Below, in pieces: positions 21,701 to 30,670 of a stretch of 64,000 bases of DNA. The position numbers and the translations under genes are program-made. The stretch is from Blastobasis lacticolella. Taxonomy: Eukaryota > Arthropoda > Insecta > Lepidoptera > Blastobasidae. The notes under the pieces are model-generated. The model was not told where the DNA came from and ran no database searches. It saw nothing but the letters and a program-made list of their open reading frames with translations. The DNA lies in assembly GCA_905147135.1 (NCBI GenBank), contig LR990067.1:434001-498000 (forward strand), given 5' to 3'. Numbering within the stretch: the stretch's first letter is position 1; every line of letters begins with the position of its first letter.

Positions 21701-24022
21701 TTAATTATAATTGCATAAGTTGATAAAAAATGCTATGAAATAGCTTTACCGCGGCAGTCCCCGAGTGCCACACGTTTTTTTTTTATATTGATATAATAGG
21801 ACCACATTAAATCCGTATTGACTGACAGTAGACAATAATCCGTTTGCCGTGTGGTGTCCAGCAGAGTAGAATAGCACCAACCCCTTACACTCGTGGGTGT
21901 CGTACAAGGCGACTGATGTTTAGAGACAAAAGATCTAGAGTCTCCGTAAAATGGAAAATGGGCAGCAGCGTTTTCCATTGTTATGTTTGCAACACTGCGA
22001 TCTCCAACCCGCCTGCCAAGCGTGGAGATTATGGCAATAGCCTCCCCTTTTGTGGGAGAGGCCCAAAGTCCTGCAGTGGACTGTTATGGGCTGTGATGAT
22101 GATGATGAGACAATTATCTGGGGATAATCCGTCCTTTTCAGTCCTTCTTGTAAACATTCAATCATTTGGTCACTATTAGCTTGAACTTGTACTTTTAGTT
22201 TGTCTAAATTATTATCTCCCGCTCTATTTTTAATTGTTTTGCCTATTATTTAATAATATTTTTATAACTCCCGAAAATAAAAAATCCTACAGAAAGAAAA
22301 ATGTTTGACTTTTTGAAAAAATTTAAAAAACTTGGCATTAGTTGCCATACAGAGATTTTTACTTTGTTTTTTTTAATAAGCGATTCGGACTTAGCGTGGT
22401 CTTATTCTAACTGAAATGACAATGTATAGTTAATACTATATATAATTGCTAGATGGCGCTATGTAAACTGTCCAACCATATTTGTTTATTTATTCAATTT
22501 TGACTCATTCCACTCCTTTTACAGTGTCAACTCACGGTTGCCAAACACGATAAACACGCGAGTTGGCAACCAGTCTGTCGTGATTGTAGCTTCCGAGGGT
22601 CACTGTAAGGCCTTGCCGCCTGCCGAGGGGTCACAGAAGACCACTGAAGACCAGAAAAAGTACCGAGTCGTATGGAGGCAGCTAACCTCTCCCGGTTCTA
22701 AGGAGTCACAGAAGATCCCCATGGCCACCGTTTTCGAGTCCCAGAAGAGCGAGAGATCTGTCGCTTCGTCCGGAGCCCAAGATAATAAGTACAAGGTAAT
22801 AAATGAATGGCCGTGTGGTGTCCGGCAGAGTAGAATAGCACCAACCCCTTATAATCGTGGGTGTCGGACAAGGCGACTAATGTTTTCGACGCAAAATATC
22901 CCCGTAAGCTGGAAAATGGGCAGCAGCGTTTTCCATTGTTATATTTATAACACTGCGATCTCTAACCCGCCTGCCGAGCGTGGAGATTATGACAATAACC
23001 TCCCCTTTCGTGGGAGAGGCTAATAGTCCTGCAGTGGATGATGAATAAGTAAATAAATAAAATAGTTATTTATTTCAATAACTGTTGCTTACATTGTGTA
23101 CACTGCTTCCCTTTAGGTTCTCAACGTTGGCCCGCCTATCAACACTTATAAAGCCAAGCATCCAGGGGGTCCTCAGGGGCCGGCCAAGGCGTGTGATCCC
23201 TTGAGGGGTCCCAATGCGTGTGATCCCTTGAGGGGCCCCAAGGCGTGTGATCCCTTGAGGAGCCCCAAGGCGTGTGATCCCTTGAGGGGCCCCAAGGCGT
23301 GTGATCCCTTGAGGGGCCCCAAGGCGTGTGATCCCTTGAGGGGCCCCAAGGCGTGTGATCCCTTGAGGGGCCCCAAGGCGTGTGATCCCTTGAGGAGCCC
23401 CAAGGCGTGTAATCCCTTGAGGGGCCCCAAGGCGTGTGATCCCTTGAGGGGCCCCAAAGCGTGTGATCCCTTGAGGGGTCCCAAGGCGTGTGATCCCTTG
23501 AGGAGCCCCAAGGCGTGTGATCCCTTGAGGGGTCCCAAGGCGTGTGACCCCTCGAGGGGTCCCAATGCGTGTGATCCCTTGAGGGGTCCCAAGGCGTGTG
23601 ATCCCTTGAGGAGCCCCAAGGCGTGTGATCCCTTGAGGGGTCCCAAGGCGTGTGATCCCTTGAGGGGTCCCAATGCGTGTGATCCCTTGAGGGGCCCCAA
23701 GGCGTGTGATCCCTTGAGGGGCCCCAAGGCGTGTGATCCCTTGAGGGGCCCCAAGGCGTGTGATCCCTTGAGGGGTCTTAAGGCGTGTGATCCCTTGAGG
23801 GGTCTTAAGGCGTGTGATCCCTTGAGGGGCCCCAAGGCGTGTGATCCCTTGAGGGACCCCAAGGCGTGTGATCCCTTGAGGGGTCCTAAAGAGGGGAGTT
23901 CAAGCACGCCGCTGAAGATACTCAACCCTGCAGGGTCTACTGCTACGACCAAGGTGCAGAACGAACCCATTATAAGGCTAAATCCCGATAGAATAATTTG
24001 TATTGACAGTGACAGCGAGTGA
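12533..24022 (+). CDS. Spliced gene with 9-residue repeats and SIM-like tail (arm A)
   Basis: This is a gene model from six open segments joined by good splice sites: 12,533-12,744; 13,616-13,750; 18,202-18,365; 19,103-19,243; 22,525-22,795; 23,117-24,022. Junction phases agree throughout (1, 0, 0, 2, 2, 0), leaving one frame of about 608 residues plus a missing 5' start. I do not recognise the family. The N-terminal part is tryptophan-rich (EWWGG, ALWWEA), the middle is Pro/Ser/Lys-rich, and the C-terminus has 26 copies of a KACDPLRGP-type unit followed by IICIDSDSE, which resembles a SUMO-interacting motif. The first exon starts mid-codon, so upstream exons must exist. Introns hold a LINE, element X and Helentron debris. 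The arm B copy is described at 48,303-49,215. A nuclear role is only inferred from the tail. Confidence 0.65.
13160..13430 (+). repeat. Degenerate minisatellite, about 18-bp period
   Basis: The words CACTACTTCGTCAGA, CACTACTTTGACAGA and close variants recur about every 16-20 bases. They make a spurious open frame rich in THY-type triplets. The array lies in the intron between exons 1 and 2. Confidence 0.65.
13440..13530 (-). repeat. SINE head (tRNA-like)
   Basis: Reverse complemented, this reads as a tRNA-like promoter head: a GTGGCCTAGTGGC box A-like word and GAGTTCGAACCCC as box B. The rest of the element is not visible. Confidence 0.55.
13616..13750 (+). CDS. Repeat-tail gene, exon 2
   Basis: The acceptor ends TTCCAG and the donor is GTGAGT. 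The exon has 45 whole codons (phase 0 at both ends) and continues the frame of exon 1. The encoded words include ADTVQYWSVCGRRLPP and GTRLFKLIGEPGNEVMAL. No domain assigned. Confidence 0.65.
13785..13960. repeat. Rearranged RTE-like LINE tail
   Basis: The first 70 bases are the inverted 3' tail of the RTE-like LINE, and the next 100 are the same tail in direct orientation (PPTRW and SWMRK words). The two pieces form a short head-to-head chimera just after exon 2. Confidence 0.55.
13983..14475 (-). repeat. Two 5'-truncated SINE copies in a row
   Basis: Two minus-strand copies of the tRNA-derived SINE body lie at about 13,983-14,175 and 14,290-14,475. Both show the inverted ggttgtgctctc end, the gatcatggt box, and the tggagcgact box. 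About 110 bases of unrelated sequence separate them. Confidence 0.65.
14905..15095 (+). repeat. Low-complexity CTACC/CTATC tract
   Basis: Irregular runs of CTACCCTA-type words fill this stretch and create a spurious open frame. No function is visible. The rest of 14,480-15,240 holds no recognisable gene. Confidence 0.7.
15243..17927 (-). mobile_element. CR1-like LINE, 5'-truncated copy 1
   Basis: On the minus strand the order is: the C-terminal half of the endonuclease (TAEIACIELERL, VYRPP, VVCGDFNIDL), a linker, the reverse transcriptase (FRPVSILPVLSKIFEK, FCDLSKAFDCVNH, GVPQGSILGPFLF, VLFADDTS) and the 3' domain. Frameshifts split it into several open pieces. It is cut at the 5' end within the endonuclease near 17,927, and its 3' end matches the copy at 35,825. 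It lies in the intron between exons 2 and 3 of the repeat-tail gene. The CR1/Jockey-group call comes from motif style. Confidence 0.85.
18202..18365 (+). CDS. Repeat-tail gene, exon 3
   Basis: The acceptor ends CCCCATCAG and the donor is GTGAGT. The 164-nt exon enters in phase 0 and leaves in phase 2, which matches the phase of the next exon. Encoded words include VLTALWWEAITPYLL, VCLLGPTLIPRVLQNR and SDSMPALRALVHR. It is unusually GC-rich against its flanks. Family not recognised. Confidence 0.65.
18570..18622 (+). pseudogene. Partial duplicate of the exon 3 end and donor
   Basis: The sequence around GCGCTGCGAGCGGGCTC, then a CAG and GTGAGTTCCGAAC, resembles the last 30 bases of exon 3 plus its splice donor. 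It has no acceptor of its own that I can see. Confidence 0.4.
18690..18990 (+). repeat. Degenerate minisatellite, TTCTCNAAATGACGA words
   Basis: About 16-18 copies of a loose 15-18 bp unit (ttctcaaaatgacgac and variants with gaagacg) run through this intronic stretch. It gives spurious open frames on both strands. Confidence 0.6.
19103..19243 (+). CDS. Repeat-tail gene, exon 4 (141-nt symmetric module)
   Basis: It has an acceptor ending ATTTGCAG and donor GTAAAT. The length is 141 nt, entering and leaving in phase 2, so the module can be skipped or duplicated without changing frame. It encodes RFPNTINVRV, QQPAVIVASK and a PPAKGSQKTPEDQKK tail. Three more open 141-nt exons of the same family lie inverted at 58,796, 61,585 and 62,253. 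The start of exon 5 is a longer member of the family. Confidence 0.7.
19474..20623. mobile_element. Element X, arm A copy (rearranged)
   Basis: Element X has inverted termini ACACCCGGTTTCTGAAAC, best seen in the arm B copy. In arm A the main body (19,474-20,574) points the same way as in arm B, although the flanking arm is inverted. A 49-bp piece of its other end is left at 20,575-20,623. It contains an RTE-like LINE tail (minus strand) and a GGTCC-rich minisatellite. Confidence 0.6.
20046..20300 (+). repeat. GGTCCAGGTCCTGG-type minisatellite
   Basis: Irregular repeats of ggttcaggtccaggtcctgg and variants form this array inside element X. Arm B has a similar but differently sized array at 55,880-56,215. 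The open frames across it are by-products of the repeat. Confidence 0.75.
20644..20889 (-). CDS. Hypothetical 81-residue ORF, arm A copy
   Basis: A short open frame, lysine- and serine-rich at its start, with a DSTSDSD acidic patch and a cysteine near the end. The inverted copy at 55,012-55,257 stays open with only two residue changes that I can count. That could mean constraint, or just recent duplication. No domain recognised; it may belong to a transposon. Confidence 0.25.
   Translation of the reverse strand: MEHYAMSVDKKNSKSRNAAPKTRFGILKEKAINLRCHKVAIFSDSTSDSDKNSCTYNIFAEFSYFYNLCIECFNKKPGGWP
21186..21771. mobile_element. Non-autonomous Helentron-like element, arm A
   Basis: Both ends carry the family terminus (GCGGTAAAGCTATTGCATAGC and its inverse, with agtccccgagtgccacac at the right). 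The middle has the family core (gatagaatcagttatgagc, then aaacgacgttagacgatg). Related sequence occurs at 51,353-51,947, 53,672-54,151 and 58,130-58,565. Non-coding. Confidence 0.6.
21845..22112 (+). repeat. GATGAT-ended interspersed repeat, arm A only
   Basis: It is the same family as 3,768-4,035. The matching site in arm B (near 50,600) lacks it, so it inserted after the arms duplicated or was lost from B. Confidence 0.7.
22525..22795 (+). CDS. Repeat-tail gene, exon 5
   Basis: The acceptor is ACTCCTTTTACAG and the donor follows AAG at GTAATA. It enters in phase 2 and leaves in phase 0 (271 nt). The first half is homologous to the 141-nt module. Here the site that is a donor in the modules reads GTACCG, and the exon runs on to encode RVVWRQLTSPGSKESQK and a serine-rich stretch. 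The arm B exon (48,963-49,215) is 18 nt shorter and keeps the frame. Confidence 0.7.
22806..23030 (+). repeat. GATGAT-ended interspersed repeat, shared by both arms
   Basis: It lies in the short intron between exons 5 and 6. The arm B counterpart is at 48,717-48,955 in the same intron, so this insertion predates the duplication. Confidence 0.75.
23117..24022 (+). CDS. Repeat-tail gene, terminal exon (26 repeats, arm A)
   Basis: The acceptor is CCCTTTAG, then 301 codons and a TGA stop. The order is a 23-residue entry (GPPINTYKAKHPGG), 26 units of 9 residues (consensus KACDPLRGP), and a 44-residue tail ending IICIDSDSE. A hydrophobic IICI followed by acidic residues is the usual shape of a SUMO-interacting motif. 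Each unit carries one cysteine, a DP and an arginine. Arm B has the same entry and tail but only five units. The exon ends 10 bases before a TIR element. Confidence 0.75.
   Translation, partial: VLNVGPPINTYKAKHPGGPQGPAKACDPLRGPNACDPLRGPKACDPLRSPKACDPLRGPKACDPLRGPKACDPLRGPKACDPLRGPKACDPLRSPKACNPLRGPKACDPLRGPKACDPLRGPKACDPLRSPKACDPLRGPKACDPSRGPNACDPLRGPKACDPLRSPKACDPLRGPKACDPLRGPNACDPLRGPKACDPLRGPKACDPLRGPKACDPLRGLKACDPLRGLKACDPLRGPKACDPLRDPKACDPLRGPKEGSSSTPLKILNPAGSTATTKVQNEPIIRLNPDRIICIDSDSE
23186..23887 (+). repeat. Coding 27-bp tandem repeat, 26 units
   Basis: The unit is AAGGCGTGTGATCCCTTGAG plus GGGCCCC, and 702 bp equals exactly 26 units. Point variants (AGC for GGC, AAT for AAG, CTT for CCC) mark individual units. 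The period is a multiple of three, so both strands stay open; the minus-strand frame is a by-product. Confidence 0.9.
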
Positions 24023-24032
24023 GAACGTCCTA

Positions 24033-25015
24033 GGTTATCTTACGTCATCGAATAGAAAAAAAAAGAGAAAGAAAAATTCCACTTTGTAGATTACTACATA
24101 GACATTATTTATTTTGACACCACAATACTCATAATACGAAACAGTAATAATAATAATAGTAATCATAATAGTAGTCACTTTTATTTTTCGTGACTATAAT
24201 TAATATTATTTACTGGCGAGGACCTATTTATTATTGGCTTACTGTTTTATAATAAGACTTTATACATTGTAATGTACATATGTTGGTACTCCTACAAATA
24301 AATAAATAAATAATGAATGAATGAAATATTTATTTCAAGTATCAGGACTCATATGTAGTTAGTAATATCTTAAAATTAGCTTAGTAACAATTATCTTATA
24401 AAATGTCACAATTAAGTTTAAAAATGTCATAATAATTTAGTAGGTCATTTTACGTTAAATCATTTTTCCATCCACGTTTGGTGACGAGAACCAAACAGCA
24501 ATGGTTTACATATAGGCAGTCTAGCCTGTTCGCTAACATAATAATGTGCCAAAAACATTAGAGGCACCCACCCCGGTTGTTTACTTATAGAATAGGATAT
24601 GTTAGTACTAAAGCTACCAAAAGTCGAAGTTAGGTCACAGAAAGATAAATAATTGTTTGCGCCAGGTCGTGCACGGGCAGACCAACGCTTTGTGGGCCTC
24701 CTAAAAGTCAACTGTCACTACAAAGTGGAATTTTTCTTGTGGAGCTCGTCTAGTCTAAAATGACGCGCCCCACTACTTACGTTAGTTGATATCGATGTGT
24801 GAGTGCAAATATTGATAACGACACTTCATCTGTGTGGGAGCCAATGAACGACGCGTGCTCCTACGTTTGAATCTCACCGGCAACTGAATGACCAATTACA
24901 ACGGCATTTGTATATGTATTGCGTCCATATTTCAAACTTGCTTGTGTGCGTTAATGCGATAGTGGGGCGCGTCATTTTAGATTAGACGAGCTCTACCCGA
25001 TGACGTAGGATAACC
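24033..25015. mobile_element. TIR element next to the stop codon, arm A
   Basis: The termini GGTTATCTTACGTCATCG and (inverted) GGTTATCCTACGTCATCG are flanked by TA on both sides. The terminal repeat continues to TTCCACTTTGTAG on each side, interrupted on the right by the 252-bp MITE. Arm B carries the same pair at 47,294-48,292, so both predate the duplication. Confidence 0.65.
24742..24993. mobile_element. 252-bp MITE nested in a TIR arm
   Basis: Near-perfect inverted ends of about 35 bp start GAGCTCGTCTAGTCTAAAAT and include GACGCGCCCCACTA. It splits the right terminal repeat of the element at 24,033-25,015. No clear target duplication. Confidence 0.7.
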
Positions 25016-25175
25016 TATATCTGTCCAGACTGACTGACAGTTAAGGAAATTGTGTATTTAAATGGGGCTCCGGCACCGGCACCAAATAAACGCGGTCGAA
25101 GGCCTACCAACGTTATTTCACAGTAATATTTACGAGCTCACAGTGAGTCACGATAGGATTTATACTACACCGCAA

Positions 25176-25550
25176 CAGGGCCGGATTTAGGGGAGTGTAA
25201 CCGGGCCGAAAGCCCCGGGGCCTCCTCAAACGGGGGGCCCCCAAAATAGAGACTTCGGAAAAAAATCTTTCAAATTCCAATTAGTAAACACTAGTAAACA
25301 TGTTTTCCTTCGATATTTTTTTTTTGCTCTTTTACCTTTACCTACAGCCTGCAGTACTTTGTACATACATGATTATTTGATTATAATTACACTTAATTTA
25401 TTATTTTTTAATTACACTTAATAACAATAAATTATTTATTAAAAAACTCGACTTAAAAAGTTGTTCACTTTACTTGGAAAATAATTTGGGGCGAGGGGAC
25501 CTCCGCTCCTTCGTTGCCCCGAGGCCTCTGGACCTCTAAATCCGGCCCTG
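25176..25550. mobile_element. hAT MITE with 8-bp TSD, arm A
   Basis: The ends CAGGGCCGGATTTAG and inverted CAGGGCCGGATTTAGAGG are a classic hAT terminus. The direct repeat CACCGCAA flanks it at 25,168-25,175 and 25,551-25,558. The same insertion with the same target repeat is in arm B at 46,768-47,133. Confidence 0.85.
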
Positions 25551-25691
25551 CACCGCAATGAAGGTAAACGTACTACGTTGAATTTATAAATTGTTTGATC
25601 AAGAACCAGTATGAGGCCCGTAAGGTGGTTTCAAGGTTATTTCTAGCATTGCGTTACGGATTCTCACACAATTAGCTATTTGGTCTATTAA

Positions 25692-27537
25692 ATGTTCCAG
25701 TTGGATGCCAAAGAGTGCCGATACGCAGTAGTCAACTTTTTGGAACGACCTCGTGAAGATATTGGTGAGTTAGTCTGTATTCCCCAATCGTGGATACGAG
25801 TACGCAGAGTCACTGAAGAACAGAGTATCGTCGCGTATCCTAACGAGCGACCATCGGAAACACAGACACGGGTCGCGGCCGGGGAGGAACTTTCGCCACA
25901 ATGGGCTCTCTACCTGGCAGTTGTTCGACATGAAACATGTGAGTAGCATATTAAGTACTCATTATAATTATACTTATCTTAATAAATTATAATTAAAATT
26001 GTAATTGTTACTATAGTAATATTAAACGAATGCTTAGGATATTAAAATTTCCATATCAAGTTTTGCAGTGAACTTTTTGTAAATCGCTAACTTGATGTTT
26101 ATTTTTTGCAGATACCTATGATGATGCTAGACTTTATATCTTAGAGAAGAAATACGGCGTCGCAGCTGAAGATTTGTGCACGTCTGTTGAAAACAGTGAG
26201 TGATTTAAATGGAAATTGGCAAGGGAGGTTTTACGATGACGCAAAGTAATAAAACTTTATTTTCAGGACATAATACTACGATGAAGCGTTCTCGAGCATT
26301 GGAATCTCCAGTAGAGAAGACTATGAGTAAACTAAGGGTCATAGAAAGGACTAATGGAGGCTCTTCCCCGAATGATAACGTCCCAGACAAAAATACAACG
26401 TTTGTATATCCTTATCTTCAACGAATACCTGAATATCATGAAGACTCTTTTGAAAATGATTGTGCAAGCATCGTGAGAAAACCTTGTTATCCTTCTCTAG
26501 AGTTAATAAAATCTATGAAACAACACCTCTTGCAATTCGGTAATCAAAATCAGGTTACAAACACTATTACAGGTTATGATCATCACACTGAAATTTCAAA
26601 GGTTGCAGAAGGTGATCAAAATAACCCTCAAGTTCTGCCTACAAGAAAAGTATCTGAAGAGCTTTCGGCAGCAGAGCCCCCCCAACTTGCGCATGGGTCC
26701 CAGGACTCGGAAGCCCAGCCAATGACCGTCGATGAGCCGGAAGGAAATGAAGACACAGTGGAGGTGTCATCGGTGCGAGATGATGATAGTCATCGAAGTG
26801 GTTCTCCAGGAGTGAGTACAGAAGAAACAGACCGGCCAGTTGGTTATCCAGCAAAGAGTATCCGCACTCAAGTCATTCGTCTAACTCGTATGTTTAAAAA
26901 TATGGATAAAGAAGATTTAGATTCTTCAGAGAGGGTTTTGAAGATCCACAAATCGTACGCGCTGACTATAGAATCGGTAAAACAAAAATGTAGGAAATCG
27001 TCCAGGTCTACAACTACGGAACTAAATGATGATAAAGATGAAGATGCAGATGATGATTATAACGAAGATGAAGATGAAAAGGCTTCGAGGAAACCACGTA
27101 ATTTACGAAGCTTTGTCCTACCACCAGAATACGATCCAAAGGATAGTCGATGGACTCTGAAGTACCCCGAAAATGACCCGGATCTTGGTCTTGAAGAGCT
27201 TATCTCTGGAAGTAAGGTGTATGTTAATTCCATAAGACTAGCACACTGTCTAAGGGTGTCTAAAGACAGTAAGACGCTAGCGCGAATGTTACTCGCGGAA
27301 ATATTTTCTCAGAGTGCGCTGGCCGTGTGTTCATTGACCGGAGCCAAGGCGAATGCTTTTCACAATAACGGTACCTATTTGAGGCCCGGGTTAGATGAGA
27401 ATTCCAGGGTTACAATGTTTACATACGTTGAACGTCATTCTCGCAAAGAAAAATGGACGTCATACGACAAACAGAGTGTTATCAATAGCATTAGAAGCAG
27501 AATTCAAGAAATTAGAAATAAGCGTACTAAAACATAG
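25692..27537 (+). CDS. BEN-domain protein, arm A copy, three exons
   Basis: Exons are 25,692-25,938, 26,112-26,195 and 26,267-27,537 (stop TAG). Donors are GTGAGT twice and acceptors TTTTTTGCAG and TTTTCAG. The joined frame is 533 codons with matching phases. Residues 1-110 form a compact N-terminal module (CIPQSWIRVRR, then WALYLAVVRHETYTYDDAR) of a kind I recall from other insect BEN proteins. Residues 365-381 are an acidic run. The last ~113 residues fit a BEN domain (RMLLAEIFSQSAL, SLTGAKANA, then IRSRIQEIRNK), which binds DNA or chromatin proteins. The middle is low-complexity and Ser/Glu-rich. An ATG start at 25,692 lies inside an acceptor-like tract, so an upstream exon is possible. 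Confidence 0.85.
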
Positions 27538-27739
27538 TGATTGCCATTAGAATCTATTGTCAGTTGAATATATATATTGTTAACTGTATAAAAACTCGTT
27601 TTCCTTACCCAACCATGAGCAGTTTGACACATGGATGCAGCCCTGACTCTCATGCAGTATTATTAAATTTTTAGCTCCGCCCACGCAGTCGGAGCCAATA
27701 ATGAACTATTGTCAGTCGGCCGCTGCTGACTCATCGGAC

Positions 27740-28365
27740 TACCAACTTTTATCTTGCTATAAAGATCATGCGCATTGTTTTTTACCGTAATAACATTGGG
27801 AAAATTCCAAGTACTGTTTATGAATGGACATGGAGCATTACATAAAAAACAATCGTCATCAGAAATAATTTATTATGGCCAAGTAATGGCATTTGTGTAA
27901 ATAAGCTTATCTAAATCACAGACATATAAGTAGAAGTATCTTCTACTTATATGTCTGTGATCTAAATTATGATTGTATACAATCCTTAATGACTTACACT
28001 CAACATATTCCCCACAGCCTGAAACAAGTTTCATGGCAATATTCAGTGTGTCTTGAATGACTATAGATCGTGTTGGATGATTATGGTTTTGAACTGAATC
28101 AGAATGGTTGATAAATACTGAATTTTATGGTATCTGAGAGCTTACAAATAATCTTGAAGCTTTTTGAATAATTAACAAAACTACTGAACAACATTCCAGA
28201 GGCAAGTAGCTGAAACTTCTAAGTTTCTATCTTTTGGAATCGGAGATTTTCCTTGTAGAGGAGTTCTAGAAATGAATGTGGCAGCGAACGAAAGCGTCTA
28301 GGAAATACGGTTTAGATGTAGAATTATTTATTTCTCCACACAGTATTATAAGTTATAATAATACA
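27740..28365. other. Inter-arm DNA without gene, with one palindrome
   Basis: No open frame or known repeat is visible. It begins just beyond the inner end of arm A and holds the palindrome at 27,915-27,961. Confidence 0.4.
27915..27961. repeat. Perfect snap-back palindrome, 22-bp arms
   Basis: The left arm starts ATCACAGACATATAAG and the right arm is its exact inverse, with a 3-base spacer (TAT). All 22 pairs match. Confidence 0.95.
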
Positions 28366-29855
28366 TTTTTATTTATTTATTTAACAATTTATTGCACACA
28401 ATATAAAGTATACAGAAATTACAAAATTAAAGACGACACAACAGGCACTAATTATTTCTAATAAGAAATCTCTTCCAGCAGGCCTATAGAAGAGAGACAT
28501 TATAGATTACTTATAGGGGATGAGACGTGCGCAATAGTTTAAAATATACACATTTAATAAACTACATAAATAATTATAAATAAGATACTAAATACACACA
28601 ATAGTATATATATAAATACACATACATATATACATAATAAAATATATACTGGTATTGTAGAACATTCAGGCACATAAGGAAAGATAATGTTCCTTTACAC
28701 GCTTTTTAAAGATTGCTATAGATTGACAATCGCGCATTTCGTGCGGAAGAGAATTCCACAGTCTTGCGGCATGTGTGGCATACAGTGAAGGAGTAGGAGT
28801 AGAAGTCGGAATGGTGGATGGGGATGTCCAGCGACGATCTAACACTGGAACGACAAGGTTTGTCTTGTGGACGAGAAAAGTGGAATCGGTCACGGAGGTA
28901 TGAGGGAGCGGAAGGATTATGAAGGACGTTGTAAAGGGTGGATAGGATATGAGTATTCCTGCGCAAGTGAATTGGGAGCCACTTGAGTTGAGAACGATAT
29001 TTTGAAATGTGGTCATATTTGCGCAGGCCAAAAATGAATCGGATACACAGGTTTTGTAAGCGCTCCAATTTATTTAAGAGTTCCTCAGTGGCATCCAAGT
29101 AGCAGGAGTCTGCATAGTCGAGCAGTAGAAGAAGAAGAGTTTGGACAAGTGAAATTTTTGTTTTTTGGGGTAAGAAACTTTGAAGGCATTTGATAGAATG
29201 GAACGAGAAGTGCATCATTTTACTGACCGCATTGACGTGAGACAACCAAGATAAATTGGAATCAAGAATCAAGCCAAGGTTCTTTGCTGTTTTACTCAGG
29301 GGTATTGGAATACCATCGAAGACAATTTGGGGGATAGGAGAGACAGAACCAAGCCGCTTACACATGTATGAGCTGCCGATAATCAAAACCTGAGATTTCT
29401 TCGGATTTACTAACAGCCCAAACGACTTTGCCCAAGATGATATTCTATCCAAATCAGTATTAATACAGGCAACAGCATTATCTATATCAGACAATTTAAA
29501 ATGGTGGTAAATTTGCAAGTCGTCGGCGTAGAGATGGAAATTCGAATAATAAGTAACAGTATTAATAAAGATAGAGAATAGAAGAGGGGACAGGATACCA
29601 CCCTGCGGTACACCTGCAAGCAAGGCATGCCAATCCGAGAAGGACTCCCCAGAACGGACACGCTGCCGGCGACCGCGAAGGTAAGATTCAAACCACGCCA
29701 CCACAGGAGGAGATGTGTTAAGAGAGCGAAGAATGGCCAGAAGAACATCAAAGTCTACAGAATTAAAAGCACTGCTAAAGTCAAGCAGAGTTAAAATCGT
29801 CAATTTTTGTGAAATATTGAAAACAAACAATGAATACAAATTATTAAAATGCATT
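28366..29855 (-). mobile_element. LINE, 5'-truncated, reverse transcriptase with YADD
   Basis: On the minus strand an open frame of about 380 residues starts within the reverse transcriptase (LLDFSSAFNSVDFDVL), then GVPQGGILSPLLF, HLYADDLQIY and the 3' domain (LQNLCIRFIFGLRKYDHISKY). Near 28,800 a frameshift moves the end into another frame, which reads ARLWNSLPHEMRDC and FKKRVKEHYLSLCA. The 3' end has a TAAATAAATAAA tail. Endonuclease and ORF1 are missing. It belongs to a CR1/L2-like group, different from the LINE at 15,243 and 35,825. Confidence 0.85.
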
Positions 29856-30284
29856 AAATAGCTTCAAAACCAAAAATCATGTAAAAAATAAATGAAATAA
29901 ATTAGATGTTGGACATATTGAATTGATAATCCCATAATTTTTTATTACTATTTGACTAGCCGGGCCTTTGACCGCCATCTCAGCTGGTGTTCAACGACAA
30001 GGGCCGAAGACGTAGAATGGATCCATCATTTTACAGCGTTTGTGTCTGTCCAATTAGGTTTTCTGACAGCCGTTTAAAGAGGAAAAATAGTTCAAATAAT
30101 TTTAATAGATGACGTTAATTGGTCACGTTTATAAAAATAAATCTTAAGAGACCATTAGATGTTGTAGATGTTCGCATATTGCGCTTTCTTCTCTGAAAAT
30201 GTGCTAAAACTAAATATCTTTTCACGAAATATCTTTCTAACCTCTTATCGTGTCTAAAACTGTAACTTTGAATTTACATTGTAA

Positions 30285-30670
30285 TGAAGAGTTTTCCAGT
30301 AGGTATTGATAGTTGGTTTCAAAAAGCATCAATAGATGGCGCTCCTATAATTTTGGTAATCTTTTATTAATCTGTATGATGGTGGCAGTGATTTCATGGA
30401 GCCAACTAATACTAAATTTAAAATAAAATGTTTATTAATATAAACATAACTGTTAAAGGTTGAACGAAGTGTAAAAAGAAATATTTATAGAAGTTGGTAC
30501 TATGTTCCATTATTATTACAACCTCTAAAATGGTTGAAAACTATTGACAAATACAATATTATCCCGTTTTCTAAGAACCTATTTTAAGCGATTATCAATT
30601 ACCAAAATTGTCGGGGCGCCATCTAGTGAGTGGTTAGGAATGCTTTAGATACCTATTGGAAAACTGCTCA
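30285..30670. mobile_element. Complete MITE, empty-site copy
   Basis: Uninterrupted 386-bp member of the TGAGNAGTTTTCC family. It contains ATTATTATTACAACC, which is the intact target that the hAT at 827-7,233 duplicated in the other copy. Confidence 0.8.

Noticed and set aside
23173..23970. 265-residue minus-strand frame of LKGSHALGP repeats
   Set aside because: It is the antisense shadow of the coding 27-bp repeat. A period divisible by three keeps both strands open, and the plus strand has splice sites and unique ends.
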